Assembly: GCA_023381945.1 (NCBI GenBank)
Contig: JAMCQY010000039.1
Location: 1 to 18,455, forward strand
Direction: 5' to 3'
DNA from: Deltaproteobacteria bacterium
GTDB taxonomy: Bacteria; Desulfobacterota; Desulfobaccia; Desulfobaccales; 0-14-0-80-60-11
DNA: 18,455 bases
A model generated the notes under the pieces. That model was not told where the DNA came from and did not search any database. It saw only the letters and a program-made list of their open reading frames with translations. The position numbers and the translations under genes were made by a program. Shown here one piece after another: positions 8,130 through 14,084 of the stretch; position 1 is the first letter of the stretch, and every line of letters starts with the position of its first letter.

Positions 8130-8141
8130 TTAGCTAAATTA
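8126..8141. promoter_or_regulatory. 16-bp perfect palindrome over the HU -10 box (candidate operator)
   Basis: TAATTTAGCTAAATTA reads the same on both strands and covers the end of the -10 box and the predicted transcription start. A protein bound here would block RNA polymerase. It is A+T-rich in an otherwise GC-rich genome. The binding factor is unknown. Confidence 0.5.
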
Positions 8142-8142
8142 G

Positions 8143-8154
8143 CGCATATATGCG
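8143..8154. promoter_or_regulatory. 12-bp perfect palindrome just downstream (candidate second operator)
   Basis: CGCATATATGCG is a perfect palindrome 1 bp after the 16-bp one. Their centres are about 15 bp apart. It could be a second operator half or a small RNA hairpin at the 5' end of the mRNA. Confidence 0.4.
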
Positions 8155-8204
8155 AGTTCCCCCGGTCCGGGACTTAAGTGCATTCAAGCAAGGAGTAGAG
8201 CCGC

Positions 8205-8480
8205 ATGAACAAGTCGCAGCTTATCGAGAACCTGGCCAAAGCCGAAAACATCACCCTGAAAAAAGCGGAAATGGTGGTAAACGCCGTGTTTGACAACATG
8301 GCGGAGGCCCTGGTCCAGGAAGAACGCATCGAAATCCGCGGCTTTGGCAGCTTCAAAGTCAAGTATTACAACGGCTACAAGGGCCGGAACCCTAAGACCG
8401 GAGACCTGATCAAGGTTGACGGGAAAAAATTGCCTTTCTTCAAGGTCGGCAAAGAGATGCGCGAACGCGTCGACCGCTGA
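8205..8480 (+). CDS. HU/IHF-family DNA-binding protein
   Basis: Small nucleoid protein of 91 residues that binds and bends DNA as a dimer. The helical N-terminal half runs from M-N-K-S-Q-L-I-E to about residue 45. The beta-arm part has the family signature I-R-G-F-G-S-F, then G-R-N-P-K-T-G-D with the Pro that intercalates into DNA, and ends K-V-G-K-E-M-R-E-R-V-D-R. The sequence is nearer to IHF beta/HU-like proteins of deltaproteobacteria than to a clear HupB; the exact subtype is not decided. The ribosome binding site is AGGAG (8191-8195), 9 nt before ATG. It has its own promoter, is probably autoregulated through the adjacent palindromes, and is followed after 26 bases by the SRP RNA. Confidence 0.93.
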   Translation: MNKSQLIENLAKAENITLKKAEMVVNAVFDNMAEALVQEERIEIRGFGSFKVKYYNGYKGRNPKTGDLIKVDGKKLPFFKVGKEMRERVDR

Positions 8481-8506
8481 ACTTTGATCTTTTCCTCAGT
8501 TTTACA

Positions 8507-8779
8507 CCTGGCCGTGCTAGATGGGGAGTTAGCGGTGCCCTGTAACCCGAGAACCGCTTATGCGGGATTGAAGTCCCTGCCTGAGGGTCGCAGCGCGGCC
8601 GGTGCCGGCTGACCAGGGAGGCGGATTGGCCCCTGCGCAACGGACGCTTGTGAACCCCGTCAGGTCCGGAAGGAAGCAGCGGTAAACAAGGCGGTTCGTG
8701 TCGCGGCGGCAGCTAATCCATCAACCCTCTGGCCTGTCGTGCCGGTCGTGGCGGATTCGAAGCAGGGTGCACGGCCAGG
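8507..8779 (+). ncRNA. ffs: Large-type bacterial signal recognition particle RNA
   Basis: RNA scaffold of SRP, which targets nascent membrane proteins through Ffh. The apical domain is unmistakable: GTCAGGTCCGGAAGGAAGC at 8659-8677. The 5' part (GTGCTAG, then GGGGAGTTAGCGGTGCCCTGTAACC from 8524) matches the Alu-like domain of the 270-nt Bacillus scRNA type, as does the 3' end GATTCGAAGCAGGGTGCACGG. The outer ends pair perfectly over 11 bp (8507-8517 with 8769-8779), giving about 273 nt. A short T run (8783-8787) follows. So it is the long Alu-containing form, not the 114-nt 4.5S RNA of enterobacteria. It has no obvious promoter of its own in the 26 bases after the HU gene and may be cut from a longer transcript. 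The ends are inferred from pairing. Confidence 0.93.
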
Positions 8780-8782
8780 ATA

Positions 8783-8819
8783 TTTTTCACCTCAGAGACG
8801 CAGAGACCACCAAGAAAAA
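8783..8819 (+). repeat. Short dispersed repeat (C-x-GAGxCGCAGAGA type), copy A
   Basis: The segment around ACCTCAGAGACGCAGAGA matches, in opposite orientation, the segment at 10481-10520. Both have a T-rich left side and an A-rich right side. Such CAGAGxCGCAGAGA repeats are common between genes in environmental deltaproteobacteria. The function is unknown. Confidence 0.5.
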
Positions 8820-8823
8820 CTTG

Positions 8824-8870
8824 AAAAGGTGCATTGGCGGCTAAACCGCCAGGCACTTTTTTATTTTTAT
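8824..8870 (+). terminator. Rho-independent terminator after the SRP RNA
   Basis: The stem is AAAAGGTGC plus TGGCGG, with loop CTAAA, then CCGCCA plus GCACTTTT, followed by TTTTTTATTTTTAT. The A tract on the left also allows termination on the minus strand. It closes the HU-SRP unit before the next promoter. Confidence 0.8.
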
Positions 8871-8884
8871 CCATTATGATTACC

Positions 8885-8904
8885 CTTGCTCTATAATCAG
8901 CAAG
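8885..8904 (+). promoter_or_regulatory. Consensus -10 box inside an inverted repeat (promoter/operator)
   Basis: TATAAT (8892-8897) is flanked exactly by CTTGCT (8885-8890) and AGCAAG (8899-8904). The -35 region is weak. This is a likely promoter for the exported protein at 8945 with a built-in operator. Confidence 0.45.
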
Positions 8905-8944
8905 TAAAAGGCTTGCCTGGCCCAAAATAGTCACGGAGGCAAAA

Positions 8945-9673
8945 TTGATTCACAGGTCTAACAGGATGGTGCTGGCGCTATTGTGGTGCTTCCTTTTGAT
9001 GGGCGGGGTGAACGCTGCCGGCGCCACTACCTTAAGCGACCACGACTTCACTTGCGGCTTTTGCGGCCAAACCTTTAAGGACAAAATTATTTGGAGCACC
9101 AACGTCATGGACCGGGACGCGGAGTTCCGTCCCCTGGCTATGGGGCTCGATCCTTTGCCCTACTATGTCCACCTCTGTCCCCACTGCGGTTATGCGAACA
9201 CGAGCGAGGAGGTCAAGCTGACTGACCGGGAAAAGGCAGAGATCGGCAAATTTTTAACCGCCTACCGCCAGAACCATGGCGCTGAGCCAACTCCGGCCGA
9301 CAAGTATGAAGTCCTGGCCAATATCTTTATCATCCGTAAATTGCCCTCTGATAAGATTGCTTATGCCTATCAGCGGGCGGCCTGGATGGCGGATGACGCC
9401 AATGACCAGGCGGCCGGCCGCAAGTTTCGCACTGCCGCGCTGGAATATCTTACCAAGGCCCTAAAAGACCATGAGACTGACCCTAAAGTGACGCCTGTCT
9501 TGACTTATGTGGCGGGGGAACTGAACCGGCGTTTGGGGCGTTTTGATGAGGCCTTGCAATGGTTTTCCCGGGTTGATCCGAATAACCAGGACTTGAAAGA
9601 CCTGGTGGCCCAGCAGTCGAAACTGGCCAGAAAGAAAGATGCCAGACCCGACCTGAAATTCCCCATGAGGTAG
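8945..9673 (+). CDS. Exported zinc-ribbon protein, DUF2225-like
   Basis: 242 residues, no known enzymatic role. An N-terminal signal peptide is visible (basic start, hydrophobic stretch from about Met8, likely cleaved near A-A-G-A around residue 25-27). Two cysteine pairs follow, C-G-F-C-G-Q and C-P-H-C-G-Y-A-N, a zinc-ribbon-like pattern seen in DUF2225 proteins. The C-terminal half (about 115-225) is helical and TPR-like, with K-Y-E-V-L-A-N, A-Y-Q-R-A-A-W-M and E-A-L-Q-W-F segments. The start is TTG at 8945, chosen because GGAGG (8935-8939) lies 5 nt before it; the first ATG (8966) has no such site. It stands alone and is followed by a MITE-like element. The export of a CxxC protein suggests a periplasmic metal- or redox-related role, but that is inference. 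Confidence 0.75.
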   Translation: MIHRSNRMVLALLWCFLLMGGVNAAGATTLSDHDFTCGFCGQTFKDKIIWSTNVMDRDAEFRPLAMGLDPLPYYVHLCPHCGYANTSEEVKLTDREKAEIGKFLTAYRQNHGAEPTPADKYEVLANIFIIRKLPSDKIAYAYQRAAWMADDANDQAAGRKFRTAALEYLTKALKDHETDPKVTPVLTYVAGELNRRLGRFDEALQWFSRVDPNNQDLKDLVAQQSKLARKKDARPDLKFPMR

Positions 9674-9674
9674 A

Positions 9675-9801
9675 TATAGTGTTTGCCAAAAGTTTTTTCC
9701 GATAACCCGATGGATTGTAGGGGCGGACCCATGTGTCCGCCCGCAGGAGGGCGCACACGCGGGTGCGCCCCTACAAGAAATTATTTTTGGCAATTGCTAT
9801 A
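9675..9801. mobile_element. MITE-like element with terminal inverted repeats
   Basis: About 127 bp. The outer ends TATAGTGTTTGCCAAAAGTT (9675-9694) and, reading inward from the right on the other strand, TATAGCAATTGCCAAAAATA (9801-9782) match at 16 of 20 bases. Inside lies a second inverted repeat, TTGTAGGGGCG (9715-9725) with CGCCCCTACAA (9766-9776). Between these are two hairpins, GGGCGGAC/GTCCGCCC and GGGCGCAC/GTGCGCCC. There are no coding features. It is probably non-autonomous, inserted directly after the 8945-9673 gene and 12 bases before the next start. Confidence 0.7.
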
Positions 9802-9813
9802 AAGCTCAAGATC

Positions 9814-10413
9814 ATGGCCCTGAAAATTTCCCTCATCCTTGCCCATCCCAACCCGGCCAGTTTCAACCACGCCATTGCCCGAGCGGCGCGGCAAACCTTG
9901 GAGCATCTAGGCCACCAGGTCTCGTTTCATGACCTGTACGCCGAAGGCTTCGACCCCCTGTTGCCTCGGGAAGAGATCGACCGGGAAGCTGCCCTGCCGG
10001 AATTTTTGCAGGACCACTGCCGGGAGATCATGCAGGCCGACGGGCTGGTTATCGTCCATCCCAATTGGTGGGGACAGCCCCCGGCCATCCTAAAGGGCTG
10101 GATTGACCGGGTCTTGCGGCCCGACATGGCCTATCAATTTTTGGAGGGCGACAGCGGCGAAGGGGTGCCCCAGGGATTGCTCCGGGCGCGAGCCGCCGTG
10201 GTTTTCAATACCTCAAATACTCCGAAGTCGCGAGAACTGGCGGTCTTTGGCGATCCATTGGAGACTATCTGGAAAAACTGTATTTTCGGCTTGTGCGGCG
10301 TGAGCACTTTTTTCAGAAAGAATTTCGAGGTGGTGGTCACGAGTACCGCGGGCCTCAGAACCGAGTGGCTAAGAGAAGCTCAAGAAGTCGTGGCGCGGTA
10401 TTTTCCCGAATAA
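9814..10413 (+). CDS. Flavodoxin-fold NAD(P)H (quinone) oxidoreductase
   Basis: 199 residues of the Flavodoxin_2 family (NQO1/KefF/MdaB type), a cytoplasmic FMN or FAD enzyme that reduces quinones or similar acceptors with NAD(P)H by two-electron transfer. It shows the N-terminal strand and phosphate-binding loop L-I-L-A-H-P-N-P-A-S-F-N. The family hallmark H-P-N-W-W-G-Q-P-P-A-I-L-K-G-W-I-D-R-V-L follows near residue 80-100, and V-F-N-T-S-N-T-P near 135. The start at ATG 9814 is chosen because it begins right before the first strand. A longer frame back to 9733 would translate the MITE-like element and is rejected. The ribosome binding site is weak. It converges with the DUF1641 gene across a 107-base gap. 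Confidence 0.87.
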   Translation: MALKISLILAHPNPASFNHAIARAARQTLEHLGHQVSFHDLYAEGFDPLLPREEIDREAALPEFLQDHCREIMQADGLVIVHPNWWGQPPAILKGWIDRVLRPDMAYQFLEGDSGEGVPQGLLRARAAVVFNTSNTPKSRELAVFGDPLETIWKNCIFGLCGVSTFFRKNFEVVVTSTAGLRTEWLREAQEVVARYFPE

Positions 10414-10480
10414 CCAGCCAGCCTGGTTTCTTTAAAAGCCAGAAGCACCGACTGCCGCGGCCGCCAGGGCTCCTGGTCGA

Positions 10481-10520
10481 TTTCTTTCTCGCCGCTCTCT
10501 GCGCCTCCGTGGTAAAAATA
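10481..10520 (-). repeat. Short dispersed repeat (GAGxCGCAGAGA type), copy B
   Basis: On the minus strand it reads TTTTTACCACGGAGGCGCAGAGAG and continues A-rich, matching copy A at 8783-8819 in reverse orientation. It fills the gap between the two convergent genes and ends at the DUF1641 stop codon. No other feature is seen in 10414-10480. Confidence 0.5.
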
Positions 10521-11222
10521 TCAAGCCGCAGGCGCCGGTTGCGCGGCCTTCATCTTCCCCAGGGCCCGGGTTAGCTCCAGCATGACCCCCAGGCCCTGCT
10601 TGCAGTCCTCGCTTCGCAGCCGGCGCAGCATACCGATGGGCCCCACCGGTTTGACTGCCTCCAGGTCCACTTCCATGGTCATATCCACCAGCTTTTCCAG
10701 TAACTGGATCGTCTTCGGATTCGACAATTTCTTCACCAGGCCGTGCATCAACACAAACCCATCGCCCATCGCCGCAATGTCTTCGGGTTCGTACTTGGCG
10801 GCAATCTTCCCGTACATCTCGAGCACCGCCGAATTGATGCGGAAAATCCCCTTCTGCTCCAGGTCGTCCAGATAATCGATGACTTTGGGCACCGCCAGCT
10901 TCAACACCGGCTCCATGTCCTGCCACCAATCCACCAGGTTTTCCAACTGATCCAGAGACCAGGTGAGATACTTCAGGCTGGGTAAGAGCCTTTTTATCAG
11001 ATTGAAGAAGTCTTCCAACTGAAAACCGATTTCCACCTCCACCATCTCTTCCGTCAGCTTCCTGACCGCCGGGTCCATCAACAGCGAGAGATCCCGGCCC
11101 AAATCACTCAGGTTTTCAAAGGGCTTGTTAAATTCGGCCAACCGGCTCTCGATCCGCTCGACGCCCTCCAATCTCGCCTCAATCCTGTCCAGGCGCTCCA
11201 GCAAAAGTTCCTCGTTGGTCAT
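10521..11222 (-). CDS. DUF1641 family protein
   Basis: 233 residues, soluble and largely helical. A predicted coiled coil at 1-45 (E-E-L-L-L-E-R-L-D-R-I-E repeats) precedes the DUF1641 region. The best conserved part is near the C-terminus: P-I-G-M-L-R-R-L-R-S-E-D and Q-G-L-G-V-M-L-E-L-T-R-A-L-G. The molecular function is not known. Established context: DUF1641 genes are often next to SQR-like flavoproteins or formate dehydrogenases. Here the start (ATG, 11220-11222) overlaps the SQR stop by 4 bases (ATGA), so translation is probably coupled to the selenocysteine-dependent SQR frame. It may be a partner or regulator of SQR (inference). The A-rich C-terminal tail A-A-Q-P-A-P-A-A is probably disordered. 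Confidence 0.85.
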   Translation of the reverse strand: MTNEELLLERLDRIEARLEGVERIESRLAEFNKPFENLSDLGRDLSLLMDPAVRKLTEEMVEVEIGFQLEDFFNLIKRLLPSLKYLTWSLDQLENLVDWWQDMEPVLKLAVPKVIDYLDDLEQKGIFRINSAVLEMYGKIAAKYEPEDIAAMGDGFVLMHGLVKKLSNPKTIQLLEKLVDMTMEVDLEAVKPVGPIGMLRRLRSEDCKQGLGVMLELTRALGKMKAAQPAPAA

Positions 11223-12490
11223 GGCCGTTTCCTCCTCAAAGGCATCTCGATGTCAGGGGAGAGTATCCCCCGCACCTTGCCGGCCAGGACGAACTGGGTT
11301 TCCAGGGGCAGATGGCTGCCTTTGAGCATCAGGTCGTAGTAGACCCAGCGGAACATCATCTTGGCGATGTAGTTGGCGAAGCTCTCTTTTAAGAGGTCGA
11401 ACGGTCCCAGACCCGGGAAGGGAAATTTCCCCGGCAAGGGCTCAACCTTATAATTGAAGTCGAGAAGGGACCCCTTCTCGTAGCCCGTGACCACCAGTCA
11501 GGTGGCATGGCCGTCAAAAGTTGGCAAGGGCGGCCGGCCGTCCATCTCCCGGACCAGGTTTTGGATAATGGTGTCGGCCTCGTAGTGGGCCACGGCCCCG
11601 GCCTTGGAGGTGGGCACGTTGGCGGCGTCGCCCACGACAAAAATGCGTTCGAAATTCCGGGCTTTCAGGGTGTTATGATCGGTGTCGACGTAACCCAGGG
11701 GGTCGCCCATGCCGCTGTCGATGATGCATTGGGACCCGAAATTGGGTGGAATAGCCACCAGCAGATCGTAGGGGACCTCTTCGCCGCCATAAGATTTGAT
11801 CACCTTTTTGCCGCCGTCTACTGCGGAAATCTGGCAGTTGGGCGTTATTTTGATATTCTTCTGCTCGCAGATATGCCCCAGCACCTCGGCCGCCACCGGC
11901 TTGGTGAAGGCCGCTGACAGGGGCGTCACCAGCTCGATTTCAATGCCGCTCCGCACGCCATGCGTGCTGAAGAACCAGTCGGACATGAAAGCGAATTCCA
12001 GCGGCGCCACCGGGCATTTGATCGGCATCTCCGCAATATTGATGACTACCCGGCCTTGGTCGAAATATTTCAGCTTCTCATACAGGGCCACCGCCCCGTC
12101 CCGGGTGTAGAAATTGTGGATGTCTTTCCCCATCCCCTCAATCATGCCCTCCACTTCATTCGGCTTAATGCCGCAGCCGGTGGCCACCACCAGCCAATCG
12201 TAGGCATAGGTGTCCCGCTTGGTCTTCACTTGGCGTTTCCCCGGATCGATCCCGGTCACTTCGTCCAGCACGAAATTGATACCCGGCGGGATAAATTTGA
12301 CCTTGGGCTTGACGCAGTCCTCCGGGGTGTAGATGCCGAAGGGGATGAAGAGCCAGCCGGGCTGGTAGTGATGCAGCCAATCCCGGTCGATGATGGTGAT
12401 CTCCCACTTGGATTCGAGCAATTTCTGCCGCATCTTGGCGGCGATGATGGTGCCGCCGGTGCCGCTGCCCAAAATGACCAGTTTTTTCAT
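11219..12490 (-). CDS. sqr: Sulfide:quinone oxidoreductase, predicted selenoprotein (in-frame TGA = Sec331)
   Basis: FAD enzyme of the SQR family that oxidises sulfide and passes electrons to quinone, as a monotopic membrane protein. Read through one TGA (11498-11500) the protein has 423 residues, a normal SQR length. FAD binding: L-G-S-G-T-G-G near residue 10; V-V-A-T-G-C near 105; a second flavin motif F-V-V-G-D-A-A-N-V-P. Redox pair: Cys159 (M-P-I-K-C-P-V-A-P-L, like human SQOR Cys201 in V-K-C-A-G-A-P) and residue 331, the TGA (F-D-G-H-A-T-U-L-V-V-T-G-Y), aligned with SQOR Cys379 in Y-T-S-C-P-L-V-T-G-Y. After the TGA the frame goes on with conserved L-L-D-F-N-Y and E-P-L-P-G-K-F-P-F-P and an amphipathic C-terminal region. 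The start is ATG 12490 with AGGAGG 10 nt upstream (12501-12506). Standard gene callers would split it into two genes. Confidence 0.9.
11461..11480 (-). promoter_or_regulatory. Bacterial SECIS hairpin for Sec331
   Basis: In the mRNA, CGAGAAGG (11480-11473) pairs perfectly with CCTTCTCG (11468-11461) around the loop GGUC. The stem starts 17 nt and the loop 25 nt after the UGA. This fits the general bSECIS model: a stem just downstream of UGA, apical loop at roughly 16-37 nt, and a G at the first loop positions. The hairpin lies in coding sequence (Y-E-K-G-S-L-L), so codon choice is constrained. Confidence 0.8.
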
Positions 12491-12516
12491 ACCAGGCATC
12501 CCTCCTTTGCCCCTGA

Positions 12517-12569
12517 GCAGGAGCATAGCTTGCTATGCCCTGGGTTCACAAAGCAAGCTGTGCCCCTGC
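12517..12569. repeat. Imperfect inverted repeat (REP-like)
   Basis: The left arm (12517-12533) and right arm (12553-12569) are 17 bases each and pair at 15 of 17. The left arm also forms its own GCATAGC/GCTATGC hairpin. It lies just upstream of the SQR ribosome binding site, in the SQR leader or promoter region. It resembles the short palindromes found elsewhere in this window. Confidence 0.6.
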
Positions 12570-12712
12570 AATTAACCAAATCCAAGGCATCCGATTCGCT
12601 TGTGCATTTAAGATAAAAACGAAAAATGGATTATCTATATAAGAAAGGCAATTCTTATGAATAAAATGAGTGATTAGTATCCTTGATGGCTGACTGGTGA
12701 TAAAATTGCCCC
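12570..12712. promoter_or_regulatory. Divergent promoter region of SQR and the M20 gene
   Basis: A 143-base A+T-rich stretch between divergent genes. For the M20 gene (plus strand) there is an extended -10, TGATAAAAT (12698-12706), placing the start at about the ATG itself (12713). For SQR (minus strand) possible -10 boxes are the complement of ATTATCTATATA near 12630-12641; the -35 is unclear. An inverted repeat ATAAGAA-N6-TTCTTAT (12639-12645 with 12652-12658) lies between and could be a shared operator. Confidence 0.4.
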
Positions 12713-13924
12713 ATGAACGATCTGCTGGCGACAATTAAGACCAGAGCTCAGGAAATGACCGGGGAACTCGTCGCCCTGCGGCGGGATTTTCACCAGCACC
12801 CGGAGCTATCCCACCAGGAAGAGCGCACGGCCCGGGTGGTGGCCGATTACTTGCGGGAATTGGGTCTGAAGGTGCGAACCGGCGTCGCCGGTCACGGCGT
12901 GGTGGCTGATCTAGCGGGGGCTCGCCCGGGCCGTTGCGTGGCCTACCGCGCCGATATGGATGCCTTGCCCCTGCAGGAGAAGGTCCAGGTCCCCTGGCGC
13001 TCGAAAACCGAGGGGGTGATGCATGCCTGCGGCCACGATTTTCATCTCAGCATCGCCTTAGCCGCAGCTAAATTGCTCAGCGGGCTTCGGGACCGGTTGG
13101 CCGGACACTTCCGCTTCATCCTTCAGCCCGCCGAAGAACGTCCGGCCCCGGACGGTCTGAGCGGCGCCCGCGCCATGGTGGAACTCGGCGTGCTGGAGCA
13201 GGATCCTCCGGTTAAAGCCATCCTTGCCCTGCACGTCGCCCCCAACCTGGAGGCCGGCCGGATTCGCTCCGGCTCCGAAGTGGTGATGGCCGGGGCCGAC
13301 CGCGTCACCCTGACAATTGCCGGCAAACCGGCCCATGGGGCCACGCCGCACCGGGGCGTCGACCCGATCCTGGTCAGCGCCCTGGCCTTGAACCACATCC
13401 AGGCCTTTTTAGCCCAGAGAATCGACCCCCGGGCCGCCAAAGTTCTCACCTTCGGACGCATCAACGGAGGCAACCGCTTCAATATTCTGGCGGACGAGGT
13501 GACCCTGGTGGGCAGCCTCCGTTACCTGCAAGACGCCACCCGCACCGAATTGTTGCATGGCCTGCGCAAGGTCCTGGAGGGCCTAAGCCAGGCTACCGGT
13601 GCCCGCATTGAATTTTCGGCCGGCGCCGCTTACCCCATCCTGAAAAACGATCCGCACCTGAGCCGCCAGGCGGTCGCGGTGCTGGAGAACCTGCTCAGTC
13701 CCCAGCTTCTCAAGCCGCTAAGGCCCGCCATGGGCAGCGAAGACTTCGCCTTTTTTGCCTCCAAAGTCCCGGGCTTCTATTTCTTCCTGGGGGTCCGACC
13801 TCCCGGCGGACATTTGGGCCAAGCCCTGCACTCCCCGGACTTCAACCCCGATGAAGCCGCCCTGCCCTACGGCCTCACTGCCGCCGCGGGCCTGCTGGCC
13901 GCATTTGCAGAGCCAGAAAAATGA
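12713..13924 (+). CDS. M20 family amidohydrolase (hippurate hydrolase / N-acyl amino acid amidase type)
   Basis: Zinc/manganese metallohydrolase of 403 residues, peptidase family M20D, which removes acyl groups from N-acyl amino acids or related amides. Metal-site motifs: R-A-D-M-D-A-L-P-L-Q-E, the signature M-H-A-C106-G-H108-D109, the Q-P-A-E-E-R catalytic glutamate region, L-H-V-A-P-N-L-E-A-G, and the last histidine in L-H-S-P-D-F-N-P. A G-K-P-A-H-G-A-T-P-H segment marks the small dimerisation domain (about 180-290). The start at ATG 12713 gives M-N-D-L-L; there is no Shine-Dalgarno sequence and the predicted transcription start is at the ATG, suggesting a leaderless mRNA. Cytoplasmic, monocistronic, divergent from SQR. 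The substrate is not predictable from sequence. Confidence 0.93.
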   Translation: MNDLLATIKTRAQEMTGELVALRRDFHQHPELSHQEERTARVVADYLRELGLKVRTGVAGHGVVADLAGARPGRCVAYRADMDALPLQEKVQVPWRSKTEGVMHACGHDFHLSIALAAAKLLSGLRDRLAGHFRFILQPAEERPAPDGLSGARAMVELGVLEQDPPVKAILALHVAPNLEAGRIRSGSEVVMAGADRVTLTIAGKPAHGATPHRGVDPILVSALALNHIQAFLAQRIDPRAAKVLTFGRINGGNRFNILADEVTLVGSLRYLQDATRTELLHGLRKVLEGLSQATGARIEFSAGAAYPILKNDPHLSRQAVAVLENLLSPQLLKPLRPAMGSEDFAFFASKVPGFYFFLGVRPPGGHLGQALHSPDFNPDEAALPYGLTAAAGLLAAFAEPEK

Positions 13925-14017
13925 TTTTCGAGATGGGGCCAGGGCCGCCAGCCCTTGCCCTCCCCCCACATCCCCCTCCCAACCCCATAGATGTTAGGGC
14001 GTCCCGCCCGTAAAAAT

Positions 14018-14042
14018 GTAGGGGCGGCTGGCGAGCCGCCCC
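14018..14042. repeat. REP-like hairpin GTAGGGGCG type
   Basis: GGGGCGGCT (14021-14029) pairs perfectly with AGCCGCCCC (14034-14042) over a 4-nt loop, preceded by TGTA. It shares the TGTAGGGGCGG start with the inner repeat of the MITE-like element at 9715. A degraded half copy, TTAGGGCGTCCCGCCCGTA, lies just before it (13994-14012). The 160 bases between the M20 and trmO genes hold nothing else recognisable. Confidence 0.6.
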
Positions 14043-14084
14043 TTCAAATCATATATTCTAAGCTGGCATAACCGGCTATTCCGG

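Noticed and set aside
8740..8776. tRNA-like segment with GATTCGAA
   Set aside because: It is the 3' end of the SRP RNA and forms no cloverleaf.
8713..8934. Minus-strand open frame across the SRP RNA 3' part
   Set aside because: It overlaps the SRP RNA and the terminator, and its product has no recognisable features.
9733..9813. Upstream extension of the NAD(P)H oxidoreductase
   Set aside because: It is the translated MITE-like element, not protein-coding sequence. The family N-terminus begins at 9814.
11219..11494. Separate 91-codon gene starting at GTG downstream of the TGA
   Set aside because: It is in the same frame as the SQR gene, encodes the conserved SQR C-terminus, and has no ribosome binding site. 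Readthrough of the TGA explains it better.
12491..12526. N-terminal extension of SQR (M-L-L-L-R-G-K-G-G-M-P-G)
   Set aside because: It translates the leader with the ribosome binding site. The FAD motif begins right after ATG 12490.
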